From Pelagibacterium montanilacus (GTDB lineage: Bacteria > Pseudomonadota > Alphaproteobacteria > Rhizobiales > Devosiaceae): a DNA stretch of 64,000 nt. The notes beneath the pieces were generated by a model that made no database searches, was not told the origin of the DNA, and saw nothing but the letters and a program-made list of their open reading frames with translations. A program made the position numbers and the translations under genes. The DNA lies in NCBI RefSeq assembly GCF_003992665.1, contig NZ_RZMX01000015.1:69501-133500 (forward strand), written 5' to 3'. This document shows positions 36,546 through 45,716 of the stretch, one piece after another. How positions within the stretch are numbered: the first letter of the stretch is position 1; every line of letters starts with the position of its first letter.

Positions 36546-37265
36546 ATGCGGCCGAGCGGACGTGCGAAAGACGAGATGCGGGCCGTGGCCCTTGAAATTG
36601 GGGTCGCGCCGCAGGCCGAGGGAAGCTGCATGGTCAGCTTCGGGCGCACCCGCGTGCTGTGCACCGCCAGCGTCGAAACCTCCCTGCCGCCCTGGCGCCG
36701 GGGCCAGGGGCTGGGCTGGGTCACCGCCGAGTACGGCATGCTGCCCCGCGCCACCTCCACCCGCACCCGCCGCGAGGCGACCGCCGGCAAGCAGTCCGGC
36801 CGTACCCAGGAAATCCAGCGCCTGATCGGGCGCTCGCTGCGCGCTGTGGTGGACATGGGCGCGCTGGGAGAAAACCAGATCACGCTCGATTGCGACGTCA
36901 TCGAAGCCGATGGCGGCACCCGCACCGCCTCGATCACCGGCGCCTATGTGGCCATGGCCCAGGCGGTGGCGTGGATGAAGGCGCGCAATCTGTGCAAGGG
37001 CGATCCGCTGCGCGACCACGTCGCAGCGGTCAGCTGCGGCATCTATCGCGGCACCCCGGTGCTCGATCTCGACTATCTCGAGGATTCCGAGGCCGAGACC
37101 GACGCCAATTTCGTCCTGACCGGTTCGGGCAAATTCGTCGAGATCCAGGGCACCGCCGAGGGCGAGCCGTTCTCGGCCGACGAGCTCAACGCGCTGATGG
37201 GCCTCGCCCAGGCGGGCATCGCCGATCTGGTGACGTTGCAGAAACAGGTTCTGGAGGCGCAATGA
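36546..37265 (+). CDS. rph: Ribonuclease PH
   Basis: Phosphorolytic 3'-exoribonuclease that trims tRNA 3' ends. The 239 residues match the family length. [19 protein letters not shown] is the canonical start, [20 protein letters not shown] and [20 protein letters not shown] form the phosphate- and substrate-binding regions, and [19 protein letters not shown] is the C-terminal signature. The ATG at 36546 (GGGG 4 nt upstream) is preferred over 36534. Its stop overlaps the rdgB start (ATGA). Confidence 0.96.
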   Translation: MRPSGRAKDEMRAVALEIGVAPQAEGSCMVSFGRTRVLCTASVETSLPPWRRGQGLGWVTAEYGMLPRATSTRTRREATAGKQSGRTQEIQRLIGRSLRAVVDMGALGENQITLDCDVIEADGGTRTASITGAYVAMAQAVAWMKARNLCKGDPLRDHVAAVSCGIYRGTPVLDLDYLEDSEAETDANFVLTGSGKFVEIQGTAEGEPFSADELNALMGLAQAGIADLVTLQKQVLEAQ

Positions 37266-37903
37266 GCGAGGGCTGGTACAGGCTGGCGCCCGGCACGCGG
37301 CTGGTGCTCGCCACCCACAACGCCGGAAAGCTCGACGAATTCCGCGACATGTTCGCGAGTTTTGCGCTCGACATCGTATCGGCGGGCGATCTTGGTCTCG
37401 ACGAACCCGAGGAAACCGGCACGACCTTTGTCGAGAACGCCCGGATCAAGGCTCACGCCGCGGCACAGGCCACCGGCCAGATCGCGCTTTCCGATGATTC
37501 GGGGATCGCGGTCGATGCGCTCGATGGCGCGCCCGGGGTCTATACCGCCGACTGGGCCGGTGTGCCGCGCGACTTTTCCAGGGCCATGGAAAAGGTCGAG
37601 ACCGCCCTGGGTGAAAAGGGCGCGCGAGAACCCGGCCAGCGCCGCGCCGCCTTCAACGCCGTGCTCTGCCTTGCCCATCCCGATGGGCGCGACATGATCT
37701 TTGAGGGCATCGCCCCGGGCACGCTGGTCTGGCCGCCCCGCGGCACCATGGGCCATGGCTATGATCCGATGTTTCTCCCCGATGGCCATGAGCGCACCTT
37801 CGGGGAGATGAGCGCCGCCGAAAAGCATTCCTGGGCACCGGGCCGGCAGGGTCTCTCCCACCGCGCGCGCGCCTTCGCGCTTTTTGCCGAGGCCGCGCTT
37901 TGA
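37262..37903 (+). CDS. rdgB: XTP/dITP pyrophosphatase (RdgB/HAM1)
   Basis: House-cleaning enzyme that hydrolyses non-canonical purine triphosphates such as dITP and XTP. The 213 residues include [18 protein letters not shown] (substrate site), [19 protein letters not shown], the metal site in [20 protein letters not shown] and [20 protein letters not shown]. The ATG overlaps the rph stop, and its TGA overlaps the hemW start, so rph-rdgB-hemW are translationally coupled. Confidence 0.96.
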   Translation: MSEGWYRLAPGTRLVLATHNAGKLDEFRDMFASFALDIVSAGDLGLDEPEETGTTFVENARIKAHAAAQATGQIALSDDSGIAVDALDGAPGVYTADWAGVPRDFSRAMEKVETALGEKGAREPGQRRAAFNAVLCLAHPDGRDMIFEGIAPGTLVWPPRGTMGHGYDPMFLPDGHERTFGEMSAAEKHSWAPGRQGLSHRARAFALFAEAAL

Positions 37904-39051
37904 GCGCCAACACCGCCTTTGGTGTCTATGTGCACTGGCCGTTCTGCGCGGCCAAATGCCCCTATTGCGACTTCAATTCCCACGTCCATCGCGGACCGTT
38001 CGACGAGACCGATTTCACCGCCGCCTATCTGCGCGAAATCGAGACCACAGCGGCCATGGCGCCCGGGCGGCTGGTGGAATCGGTGTTTTTCGGCGGCGGC
38101 ACGCCCTCGCTGATGGACCCGCGCTCGGTCGACCAGATCCTCTCGGCCATCGCCAAACACTGGCAGATCGCCGATGGCGCGGAAATCACGCTCGAGGCCA
38201 ATCCCACTTCGGTGGAGGCCGACAGGTTCCGGGGCTATCGGGCCGCCGGGGTCAACCGGGTGTCGCTGGGCGTGCAGTCCCTGCGCCCCGAACCGCTCGC
38301 CCGGCTGGGCCGGCTCCATTCGGTGGGCGACGCCATCGCTGCCATCGGCACCGCCCAGAAGATCTTTCCGCGCTCGAGCTTTGACATGATCTATGCGCGC
38401 CCCCACCAGACCCTCGAGGAATGGGAGGACGAGCTCACCGACGCGCTGGCGCTTTCGGCCGGCCATCTCTCGCTCTACCAGCTCACCATCGAGCAGGGCA
38501 CGCGTTACTATGACCTGTTTGCTGCCGGCAAGCTCAAGATGCCGACCGAGGACATGTCCGCCGACATGTTCGAGCTGACGCAAGAGATGACCGCCTCCTA
38601 CGGCCTGCCGGCCTACGAGATTTCCAACCACGCCCGTCCGGGCCAGGAAAGCCGCCACAACCTCGTCTACTGGCGCTATGGGGAATATGCGGGCATCGGC
38701 CCGGGCGCCCATGGCCGGCTGATCGTTGGCGGCGCCCGCCACGCCACGGCTGCCGAACGCATGCCCTTTGCCTGGCGCGACAAGGTGATGGCCGAGGGGC
38801 ACGGGCTGGTCATCGACGACACGCTGAGCTGGGACGAGGAAGGCGATGAATATCTCGTCATGGGCCTGCGCCTGCGCGAAGGCATCGACCCCTCCCGCTA
38901 CCGCGCCCTCTCGCGCCGCGGCCTCGCCTCGCGCCAGATCGACCATCTGACCGAGATCGGCTTTATCGAGACCCTCCCCAACGGCCGGCTCCGGGTCACC
39001 GAAAAGGGCTGGCCGGTGCTCGACGCGGTGGTCGCCGACCTCGCGGCCTGA
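37900..39051 (+). CDS. hemW: Radical SAM haem chaperone HemW
   Basis: Radical SAM protein related to HemN but now regarded as a haem chaperone for respiratory enzymes. The 383 residues start with TTG at 37900, overlapping the rdgB TGA as TTGA. The cluster motif is C16-X3-C20-X2-C23 in [15 protein letters not shown], lacking the extra cysteine of true Hem[15 protein letters not shown] and [19 protein letters not shown] are SAM-binding and family motifs. The C-terminal HemW domain contains [13 protein letters not shown]. It converges with the LpoA-like gene 18 bp away. Confidence 0.95.
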   Translation: MSANTAFGVYVHWPFCAAKCPYCDFNSHVHRGPFDETDFTAAYLREIETTAAMAPGRLVESVFFGGGTPSLMDPRSVDQILSAIAKHWQIADGAEITLEANPTSVEADRFRGYRAAGVNRVSLGVQSLRPEPLARLGRLHSVGDAIAAIGTAQKIFPRSSFDMIYARPHQTLEEWEDELTDALALSAGHLSLYQLTIEQGTRYYDLFAAGKLKMPTEDMSADMFELTQEMTASYGLPAYEISNHARPGQESRHNLVYWRYGEYAGIGPGAHGRLIVGGARHATAAERMPFAWRDKVMAEGHGLVIDDTLSWDEEGDEYLVMGLRLREGIDPSRYRALSRRGLASRQIDHLTEIGFIETLPNGRLRVTEKGWPVLDAVVADLAA

Positions 39052-39069
39052 TCCGCGCGCGGGTGGCGT

Positions 39070-40290
39070 TCACTCGCGCAAAAGGCTCTCGCCCACCGGC
39101 GGGATGATCCCGTCATCGGATGATCCGCGCCCTGAAGTATCCAGCGGAATGCCGCCCATCCGCCCCGCCTCGATCAGCGCCGCGCCCTCGGCCCGGACCT
39201 CGAAGATTCCCAGCCCATATTCCCCGCGCCCGTCGAGATGGAACCGGAACGGGCCTTCGGGCCCCATGAACCCGCCTGCCCGCGCGATCATCGCCGGCAG
39301 ATAGCCGGCCATCACGAGCCCGGGGGTATCGGCCAGCGACGCGGCCGCGAACCCCATCATCGCAAAGCTGTCGGGCTCGGCGGAAAACCGGGCCCTGTAG
39401 GCCGCCGCCAGCCCCGCCGCGGCGCCTGCGTCCGGCGCCGGATAGACCGCGCCCGAAAGAAACGGGTGCGCCGCGATCGCCTCTCGCTCCGCCCATTGCG
39501 CCGAGCCCACGATCAGCACCCGGGATTTCGGATACTGCACCGCCTCGAGCAGCGAAGCCAGGCTGGGCGCCGTCAGGGGATCGGGCAGATAGAGCGTATC
39601 GATCCTCCCTGAGCGCAACAGCGGGCCCAGCGCCTCGACCGCCGCCCGCGCCCCGGCCTCGTCGGCGAAGCGCTCCACGGCGACCGCGGTCATGGCCTGC
39701 GCGCTCGCCGCAGCGCGGAACGCGGCCTCATGGGCCGCCCCGGTGCGGTTGTCGGGCACGATCGCCGCCCCCGCCCTTGCGCCCCGGTCGCGCGCATGGC
39801 CCAGCCCCCGCATCGCGGCGACCTCGGGCAGAACGCTCAAGAGAAACACCCCCGGCCCCGCGACCGCGCCGGTCGAGGAGAACCCGATGATCGGCACGCC
39901 CGAGCCGTCCACCGCCCCGGCTGCCGCCTCCACCGCTTCGGCCCGGATCGGGCCCAGGATCAGCCGCGCGCCCTCGCCCACCGCCTCGCGGGCCAGCGTC
40001 CCGGCCCTTTGGGGATCGGCGCCCGAATCCTTGATCACCAGATGAATCTGCGCCCCGGCCCCCGCCGCCTCGAGCGCCAGTACCGCGCCATTGCGGATCG
40101 CGCGCGCCGGCCCGGCGAGCCCCGCCCCGCCCGAAAGCGGCACGATCAGCGCCACCCGCACCGGCCCGGTCCCCGCGATCTCCCCGCGTGCCGGCGGCAG
40201 CCCCTGGCCTGTTCCCGCGCCGGCCCACCCGAGGCAGAGCACGAGCAAAGCCAGCGCAAGCCAGGCTCTCGCGCCCCTCGACATCATCAT
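39070..40290 (-). CDS. Periplasmic-binding-protein type 1 protein, probable penicillin-binding-protein activator (LpoA-like)
   Basis: A secreted 406-residue protein with an N-terminal hydrophobic signal (ARAWLALALLVLCLGWAGAG) and a Leu/Ile/Val-binding-like fold: VRVALIVPLSGGAGLAGPAR, LILGPIRAEAVEAAAG, PIIGFSSTGAVAGPGVFLLS. In E. coli the activator LpoA lies between rsmI and yraN; the same rsmI-yraN neighbours here favour that assignment over an amino-acid transporter, and no permease or ATPase gene is nearby. No clear lipobox cysteine is visible, so lipidation is doubtful. I chose the ATG at 40290 (GGAG 6 nt upstream); ATG at 40302 is possible. Confidence 0.78.
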   Translation of the reverse strand: MMMSRGARAWLALALLVLCLGWAGAGTGQGLPPARGEIAGTGPVRVALIVPLSGGAGLAGPARAIRNGAVLALEAAGAGAQIHLVIKDSGADPQRAGTLAREAVGEGARLILGPIRAEAVEAAAGAVDGSGVPIIGFSSTGAVAGPGVFLLSVLPEVAAMRGLGHARDRGARAGAAIVPDNRTGAAHEAAFRAAASAQAMTAVAVERFADEAGARAAVEALGPLLRSGRIDTLYLPDPLTAPSLASLLEAVQYPKSRVLIVGSAQWAEREAIAAHPFLSGAVYPAPDAGAAAGLAAAYRARFSAEPDSFAMMGFAAASLADTPGLVMAGYLPAMIARAGGFMGPEGPFRFHLDGRGEYGLGIFEVRAEGAALIEAGRMGGIPLDTSGRGSSDDGIIPPVGESLLRE

Positions 40291-40440
40291 CGCGCGCTCC
40301 ATTGCCGGGTGCGCCCTCCCCTGTCTTCGGGCCAAATCACTGTGCCAATATATACAGAACCGGTTTGCCCGCTTAAACATCGGGGAACGGCAACCTTGAA
40401 AAGACACGGCATTCCGGCGAGCCGACGAAAGGCCTTTCCC

Positions 40441-41340
40441 TTGAGCGACCCAGAGCGTCACAGCGCCCGCACCTATCGGATCGCCGGCACCGCGCTCGAC
40501 GCGGCCCGCCCCGCCCCGGGGCTCTATGTGGTCGCCACCCCCATCGGCAATCTGCGCGACATCACCCTGCGCGCGCTCGACGTGCTGGCGGGGTCCGATC
40601 TCATCCTGTGCGAAGACACCCGCCACACCGTGCGGCTGCTTGATGCCTATGCCATCTCCACGCCGCGCACCGCCGTACACGAGCACAATGAGCGCGCCCG
40701 GATCGAGGGGCTCCTCGCCCGGCTGGACGAGGGCGCCGCGCTCGCGCTCGTCTCGGACGCCGGCACCCCGCTCCTGTCGGACCCGGGGTTTCCGCTGGTG
40801 CGCGCCGTCCGCGCCGCCGGCCATGACGTCATCCCCATTCCCGGCCCCTCTGCGCTTCTTTCGGCGCTGGTGGGCGCGGGACTGCCCACCGATGCCTTCG
40901 CCTTTTTCGGCTTTTTGCCCCCCCGGCAGGGCCAGCGCCGCAACGCCCTCACCCCGCTCGCCACCCGCACCGAGACCCTGGTGTTCTACGAATCACCCCG
41001 CCGGCTCGCCGAATCGCTCGCCGACATGGCCGAGGTTCTGGGAGGCGACCGCGAGGCGGTGGTCGCGCTCGAGCTCACCAAGCGCTTCGAGCGCTACCGC
41101 AGCGGCACGCTGGCCGACCTCGCCGCCCGGCTCGCCGAAACTCCCGAAAAGGGCGAGGCGGTCATCGTGGTTTCGGGCGCAAGTTCTGAGGGCGCCCAGG
41201 GCGACTGGGAAGCCGCGCTCGATGCCGCGCTCGCCGAACTGCCCCTGCGCGGCGCTGTCGATGAGGTCGCCGCCCGCTTCGGGCTCAAGCGCAAGCAGGT
41301 CTATGCCGCCGCCCTCGAGCGCAAATCCGATGCGCGGTAA
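40441..41340 (+). CDS. rsmI: 16S rRNA 2'-O-ribose C1402 methyltransferase RsmI
   Basis: Methylates the ribose of C1402 in the decoding centre. The 299 residues contain the tetrapyrrole-methylase fold: GLYVVATPIGNLRDITLRAL, ILCEDTRHTVRLLD, LVSDAGTPLLSDPGFPLVRA, PIPGPSALLSALVGAGLPTD and FGFLPPRQGQRRNAL. No in-frame ATG exists before the conserved region. TTG at 40441, with AAAGG about 8 nt upstream, is the best start; TTG at 40396 is an alternative. It overlaps yraN by 11 bp. Confidence 0.94.
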   Translation: MSDPERHSARTYRIAGTALDAARPAPGLYVVATPIGNLRDITLRALDVLAGSDLILCEDTRHTVRLLDAYAISTPRTAVHEHNERARIEGLLARLDEGAALALVSDAGTPLLSDPGFPLVRAVRAAGHDVIPIPGPSALLSALVGAGLPTDAFAFFGFLPPRQGQRRNALTPLATRTETLVFYESPRRLAESLADMAEVLGGDREAVVALELTKRFERYRSGTLADLAARLAETPEKGEAVIVVSGASSEGAQGDWEAALDAALAELPLRGAVDEVAARFGLKRKQVYAAALERKSDAR

Positions 41341-41722
41341 CCCAAAAGCCCACCGCCGCGCCACCCGCCGCCGGGCCGAAGAGGATGGGCGACGCGCCGA
41401 GACGTTCGCGGCGCTTTATCTGCGCCTCAAGGGCTACCGGATCATCGCCACACGCTACCGCACCCGGGTGGGCGAGATCGATCTCGTCGCCCGGCGCGGC
41501 CCCACCCTCGTCTTCGTCGAGGTCAAGCGCCGCTCGGGCGCGGGCCCTGCCGCGCTGGCCGGCGCGCTTGAGGCGGTCAATGCAAGGCGCATCGCCCAGG
41601 CCGCCGAAGGCTTTCGCAGCGCCCGGCCCGAATTTGCCAGTTTCGACTGCCGGTTCGACGTCATCGTGCTTGCACCGGCGCGCCTGCCGTATCATCTGGA
41701 GGATGCGTTCCGCGCGCCCTGA
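41330..41722 (+). CDS. YraN family (UPF0102) endonuclease-like protein
   Basis: A 130-residue protein of the YraN family with a restriction-endonuclease-like core. LRLKGYRIIATRYRTRVGEI, DLVARRGPTLVFVEVKRR (the D-X-n-E-V-K catalytic pattern) and the helix around VNARRIAQAAEGF are present. The cellular role is unknown; a link to DNA processing is inferred from the fold. The ATG lies inside the end of rsmI, 11 bp overlap. rsmI-yraN is a conserved pair. Confidence 0.9.
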   Translation: MRGNPKAHRRATRRRAEEDGRRAETFAALYLRLKGYRIIATRYRTRVGEIDLVARRGPTLVFVEVKRRSGAGPAALAGALEAVNARRIAQAAEGFRSARPEFASFDCRFDVIVLAPARLPYHLEDAFRAP

Positions 41723-41770
41723 CCGCTCGCGAGATGCAAGACCTGCTGCCCCGTTGGAGAAGAACAGCCC

Positions 41771-42712
41771 ATGCCCCTTTCGGTCGCCGTCCAGATGGAC
41801 CCCATCGCCCAGATCAACCCCATCGGCGATTCCAGCTTCGCGCTGATGCTCGAGGCCCAGTCGCGCGGCCATGATCTGTTCTATTACACGCCTTCGACCC
41901 TGGCCCAGCGCGGGGACAGCGTCACCGCGCGGGTGCACAGGGTCAAGGTCGACGACCGCGAGAAGGGCCTCCACTTCACCCTCGAGGATTGGGAAAAGAC
42001 CGAGCTGACCGCGTTCGACGTGGTGCTCCTGCGTCAGGACCCGCCCTTCGACATGAACTACATCACCACCACCCACATGCTCGAGCGCATTCACCCGAAA
42101 ACGCTGGTGGTCAATCACCCCGCCGAGGTGCGCAACGCGCCCGAAAAAATCCTCGTCACCCATTTTCCCGAGCTGATGCCCGATACGCTGATCACGCGCG
42201 ACGCCGGGGAAATCCGCGCCTTTCGCGCCGAGTTCGGCGATATTGTCCTAAAGCCACTGTTCGGCAACGGCGGCGCGGGGGTCTTCCGCATCACCCCGGG
42301 CGACGAGAATCTGGGCTCGCTTCTGGAAATGTTCGAGGCCAATTTCCGCGAGCCCTTCATGGTCCAGCGCTATCTCGCGGACGTGAGAAAAGGCGACAAG
42401 CGCATCATTCTCGTCGATGGCGAGCCCGTCGCCGGGCTCAACCGGATTCCCATGGACGGCGAAGCGCGCTCCAACATGCATGCGGGAGGACGCCCCGAAT
42501 TGTCCGAGTTGACCGAGCGGGAGCGTGAGATCTGCGCCATCATCGGCCCCGAGCTGAAAAAGCGCGACCTGATCTTTGTGGGCATCGACGTCATTGGCGG
42601 CTTTCTCACCGAGATCAACGTCACCTCGCCCACCGGCATCCGCGAGGTCAGGCGCTTCGGGGGCCCCGACATCGCCACGCTCGTCTGGGATGCAATCGAA
42701 ACCCGGCGGTGA
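41771..42712 (+). CDS. gshB: Glutathione synthetase
   Basis: ATP-grasp ligase joining gamma-glutamylcysteine and glycine. The 313 residues show [56 protein letters not shown], the ATP-grasp loop [16 protein letters not shown], and [20 protein letters not shown] with metal-binding residues. GGAGAA lies about 10 nt before the ATG. It follows yraN by 48 bp and is likely in the same transcript, as in many Alphaproteobacteria. Confidence 0.97.
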   Translation: MPLSVAVQMDPIAQINPIGDSSFALMLEAQSRGHDLFYYTPSTLAQRGDSVTARVHRVKVDDREKGLHFTLEDWEKTELTAFDVVLLRQDPPFDMNYITTTHMLERIHPKTLVVNHPAEVRNAPEKILVTHFPELMPDTLITRDAGEIRAFRAEFGDIVLKPLFGNGGAGVFRITPGDENLGSLLEMFEANFREPFMVQRYLADVRKGDKRIILVDGEPVAGLNRIPMDGEARSNMHAGGRPELSELTEREREICAIIGPELKKRDLIFVGIDVIGGFLTEINVTSPTGIREVRRFGGPDIATLVWDAIETRR

Positions 42713-42733
42713 TCGCAGCGCGCGCGACCGGGT

Positions 42734-43024
42734 TCACGAAGGCCTGGTCGCGATCCCGTCGAGCCAGAGCGTATCGGTCTCGTCCCGATGCGCGCCCGTG
42801 CTGCCCACATGCCGGGGATCGATCTTTGCCCCGTTGCGGATCACATGGACGATCGCCATCCCGTGGCCCCGACCCAGCCCGTATTCGGTGGCCAGCCAGT
42901 CAAGGATCGTTCCCGCCTTGACCGTGGGCGCGTCAAATCCCTTCTCCCTGGCGATTGCGATGATCTGGCGCGGGGTCAGCCCCGTCTTTTTCTCCACCGC
43001 ATCGAGATAGGCCTGAAACGACAT
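42734..43024 (-). CDS. DUF4287 domain protein
   Basis: A 96-residue protein starting MSFQAYLDAVEKKTGLTPRQ, the DUF4287 signature, then IIAIAREKGF, TVKAGTILDWLATEYGLGRG and HGMAIVHVIRNGAKIDP. Its function is unknown; the domain often occurs with DUF5655 in proteins handled as transport or stress proteins. The start at 43024 is chosen because the domain begins there; the frame extends to 43120 without support. It converges with gshB 21 bp away. Confidence 0.82.
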   Translation of the reverse strand: MSFQAYLDAVEKKTGLTPRQIIAIAREKGFDAPTVKAGTILDWLATEYGLGRGHGMAIVHVIRNGAKIDPRHVGSTGAHRDETDTLWLDGIATRPS

Positions 43025-43174
43025 CTCGTCTTCCTTCCGTGTTCCTGTGTATAACCCGGAGAATGGATCTCGGGGCACCTCTTCTGGGCAAGGACGGCCG
43101 GGCCGGGCGCTTGCCGACATCGGCCGTCCGGATTGCCCGCGGCTTTCCGGCCTCCGCCCCTGTCAGGGGCGCGG

Positions 43175-43190
43175 TGATTCACGTGGAACA
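43175..43190. promoter_or_regulatory. parS-like palindrome upstream of the MarC gene
   Basis: TGATTCACGTGGAACA differs from classical parS at two positions, one of them within the core (GTGGAA instead of GTGAAA). It lies in the 215-bp gap between divergent DUF4287 and MarC genes, where nothing else was recognised. Confidence 0.4.
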
Positions 43191-43239
43191 CGGCGGCCCG
43201 AACCTGCCGATTGACCGTTGAAAGCGAGGGGCACGCGCG

Positions 43240-43872
43240 ATGAGCACCGCCAATTATTTCGTGGCCTTCGCCACCTTCTTTGCCACGGTGGGCGTCGCCG
43301 ATATCGCGCTCATCTTTGCGGCGCTGACCCGGGATTCGGGCGCCCGGCAGCGTTTTGTCATGGCCACGCGCGGCGTGCTCGTGGCCGGGGCCATCCTCGT
43401 GTTCTTCGCCCTGGCCGGCAACACCATCCTCGATCTCTTCGGGGTCACCATCCCCGCGCTGCGGGTCGCGGGCGGCATCCTGTTGCTGCTCATCGCCATC
43501 GACATGGTCTTTGCCCGCCATTCGGGCGGGGTCGGCACGACGTCCGAAGAAGAGGAAGAGGGCCGCGCCCGGGACGACATCTCGGTCTTTCCCCTTGCCA
43601 TGCCGCTTCTGGCCGGGCCCGGCGCCATCAGCGCCGTGGTGCTGCTCACCACCGGCGCGCGGACCGATCTTCAATACTGGACCGTGGTCGCCGCCCTCGT
43701 TTCCGTCCTCGCGCTCGCCTGGCTGACCCTTCTGGTGGCCATTCCCATCCAGCGCCTTTTGGGCCTCACCGGTCTCTCGGTCGTCTCGCGCGTGGTGGGC
43801 ATCCTCCTCACCGCGCTGGCCGTCCAGTTCGTCTTCGACGGCATCAGGGAAAGCGGTATTCTTGTTGGCTAG
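43240..43872 (+). CDS. MarC family integral membrane protein
   Basis: A 210-residue inner-membrane protein with about six helices: FVAFATFFATVGVADIALIF, RGVLVAGAILVFFALAGNTI, LRVAGGILLLLIAIDMVFAR, FPLAMPLLAGPGAISAVVLL, TVVAALVSVLALAWLTLLVA and VVGILLTALAVQFVFDGIRE. The LAMPLLAGPGAIS motif is typical of the MarC/YhgN family. MarC itself is not required for multiple antibiotic resistance, so the function is unknown. An acidic loop (SEEEEEGRARDD) sits between helices 3 and 4. The TAG stop begins a dispersed repeat. Confidence 0.9.
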   Translation: MSTANYFVAFATFFATVGVADIALIFAALTRDSGARQRFVMATRGVLVAGAILVFFALAGNTILDLFGVTIPALRVAGGILLLLIAIDMVFARHSGGVGTTSEEEEEGRARDDISVFPLAMPLLAGPGAISAVVLLTTGARTDLQYWTVVAALVSVLALAWLTLLVAIPIQRLLGLTGLSVVSRVVGILLTALAVQFVFDGIRESGILVG

Positions 43873-43940
43873 GAGTGCTTCCAGGAAAAGTGGCTACACT
43901 TTTCCGGTTCGGAAGCGCGACTTTTTCTGGAAACGCTTTA
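43870..43940 (+). repeat. Dispersed intergenic element, copy 6 (shortened, palindromic)
   Basis: This 71-bp copy starts with the TAG of the MarC gene and ends with TTTAA, whose TTA is the TAA stop of the gene on the other strand. The left arm GTGCTTCCAGGAAAAGTGG is answered by TTTCTGGAAACGC, making the whole element one large imperfect hairpin between convergent genes, probably a terminator. Confidence 0.8.
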
Positions 43941-44543
43941 AAAGCTTGCGCGGACGCCGATCATCGTGGCGTTGGCGCTGCTGCCCCCGCCCAGCGTGCC
44001 CCACGCGCCCGAGCGATGATGCACGCGCCAGAACAGCTCGACCCCGGGGTTCTCCACGTCCGAGAACGAGATTTCGGGGCTGAAATAAAACAGCAGATTG
44101 CTTGGTTCGCCATTCATGCCCTGGCGCTCGGCCTCCACGCCCATGGTGTCGGTCACCGCGCTCAGCCCGAAGGTCAGCCCGGGCGATATGCCCAGCCGGT
44201 CTCCCAGAACGAACCCGTCATAGCGCGCCGTCGCGCCGGCCCAGATCTCGCCGGTCGTCTTGTCCCCGACCCTCAAGGCCCCGCCGATTTCATAGCCCAG
44301 TCGCAGCGCCTTGATCGGCTCGAGCACGAAATGCTGGTAGCCCACGCCCAGGGCGAAAGCGTCTTCATATTCGGCATTGAAGGGGATCAGCATCCCGCCC
44401 ATTCCCTCCGCACCCATCGGCCCGCCCATCACAAAGAGGCTCCGGTCCGGGCTCGTCTGGGGCAGGGCAGGTTCGGTCTGGGCTGCAGCCGGGCCGGCCA
44501 AGACGAAAAAGGCCAGCAGCACGAAAAGCGGTTTCATGGTCAT
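43938..44543 (-). CDS. Outer-membrane beta-barrel, acyloxyacyl hydrolase (PagL)-like
   Basis: A 201-residue exported protein. The signal peptide MTMKPLFVLLAFFVLAGPAAA precedes a beta-rich region with alternating hydrophobic strands (FALGVGYQHFVLEPIKALRL, GEIWAGATARYDGFV) and a C-terminal phenylalanine (IGVRASF) typical of outer-membrane barrels. VELFWRVHHRSGAWG resembles the His-x-Ser motif of PagL-type lipid A deacylases. Function is therefore a guess at lipid A remodelling. The start could also be the ATG at 44537. The stop codon lies within the dispersed repeat. Confidence 0.62.
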   Translation of the reverse strand: MTMKPLFVLLAFFVLAGPAAAQTEPALPQTSPDRSLFVMGGPMGAEGMGGMLIPFNAEYEDAFALGVGYQHFVLEPIKALRLGYEIGGALRVGDKTTGEIWAGATARYDGFVLGDRLGISPGLTFGLSAVTDTMGVEAERQGMNGEPSNLLFYFSPEISFSDVENPGVELFWRVHHRSGAWGTLGGGSSANATMIGVRASF

Positions 44544-44692
44544 GAACTTGAGAATTGAGGACAGGACGGGGCTCGGTATGGGCTCAACTATGAGCAGACC
44601 CTGTCGATCACGCAACCCGTGTTTAACCGGAAAATGCAGCGCGTATAGCTCGACCGGACGCGGGGCATCCGGCCGAAACGGATCGCAATGGC

Positions 44693-45538
44693 CTATTTCA
44701 GCGGCGCGCAGCGGCCCTGGGCGGCAAGGCTCTGGTAGCCCCCGCGGGTGCAGCCGGTCATGAAAAAGAAGATCCAGTCGCTTTCCGAACCATACCAGGC
44801 GTTTCGGTCCACCCCGCCGCGTATGCCGGGCACGGTGCCGGTCTGGGTATACTGCCAGAAGGTCCAGGGCCGGTTGGTGTAACGCTCATGGGGCTGGGCG
44901 GCGACCGAGCGCAGCCACATGGGGTTCTCCAGCGCCACGCCCTCGAGAATGTCGCGGTGGAAATTGATGTCGGTATAGATGATGGGCACCTTGCCGGTAT
45001 GGGCTTCCATGCCCCGGAGCATGATCCGCACCTTCTCGAGCACTTCGGCGCGGCTCAGATTGGGCCGGCAGGAGGAATGATTGTTCCATTCGAGGTCGAG
45101 GACCGGGGGCAGGGCGTCGGCCTCGGCCGGCACGTTGCGCGCGAACCAGGCCACCTGCTCTTCGGCCGAACGGCACCAATAGGCGAAATGATAGGCGCTG
45201 CGCGGAACGCCTGCGGCGCGCGAGCGCTCCCAGTTCTCGTGAAAGCGGCGGTCCAGATGGTCCCCACCCTCGGTGGCCTTGATGAAGGCGAACCGCGTTC
45301 CCGCCCGTGCTACCGCGTGCCAGTCGATATCGCCCTGGTGGTGGGAGATGTCGATCCCGTGCACGGGCAGCGAGTGGGCCCGGGCCACTCCCTTGTGCGG
45401 ATCGCTGTCGCCCTTGGCCGGATAATAATTGTGACCGCACGCCGCGAGGGTGCCGGCCAGAGCCAGACCCGCGGCCACGGGCAGGATGCGTCTCAAAAGG
45501 GCAAGCGGTCCACAGAGCGGCAGGGTGGCGATACGCAT
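44693..45538 (-). CDS. GH25 lysozyme lipoprotein
   Basis: A 281-residue exported muramidase-like protein. The N-terminus has a signal with lipobox TLAAC near residue 34, so it is probably membrane-anchored. The GH25 domain starts VHGIDISHHQGDIDWHAVAR (catalytic aspartate region), then FAFIKATEGGDHLD, YHFAYWCRSAEEQVAWF, PPVLDLEWN with the catalytic D/E pair, IIYTDINFH and WTFWQYTQTGTVPGIRGGVD. It may trim peptidoglycan. It lies upstream of the PagL-like gene on the same strand with a 149-bp gap. Confidence 0.92.
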   Translation of the reverse strand: MRIATLPLCGPLALLRRILPVAAGLALAGTLAACGHNYYPAKGDSDPHKGVARAHSLPVHGIDISHHQGDIDWHAVARAGTRFAFIKATEGGDHLDRRFHENWERSRAAGVPRSAYHFAYWCRSAEEQVAWFARNVPAEADALPPVLDLEWNNHSSCRPNLSRAEVLEKVRIMLRGMEAHTGKVPIIYTDINFHRDILEGVALENPMWLRSVAAQPHERYTNRPWTFWQYTQTGTVPGIRGGVDRNAWYGSESDWIFFFMTGCTRGGYQSLAAQGRCAPLK

Positions 45539-45716
45539 GGGGGCTCGGGTACTCTCGAGTTTTAATAAAAGGCTATCAATCTGCCTTGTCGCTCATGCGC
45601 GCTTAATGAAGCCCTCACGCAAACGGTTAACCGATCATGAATCCCCGCCCGGACGCTGCGATTGCCGGGCAACCGGGCAAACCGCGTTGGCGATTTTTCG
45701 ACGCAATCCCGGACAT

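Noticed and set aside
39070-40290. Branched-chain amino-acid ABC transporter binding protein
   Set aside because: No permease or ATPase genes adjoin it, and the rsmI-yraN neighbourhood points to the LpoA-type penicillin-binding-protein activator.
39730-41340. 536-residue reading of the rsmI frame
   Set aside because: The N-terminal half is the antisense of the LpoA-like gene. The methyltransferase homology begins after 40441.
43039-43221. 60-codon open frame in the DUF4287-MarC gap
   Set aside because: No ribosome-binding site, no domain, and it contains the parS-like palindrome. More likely non-coding.
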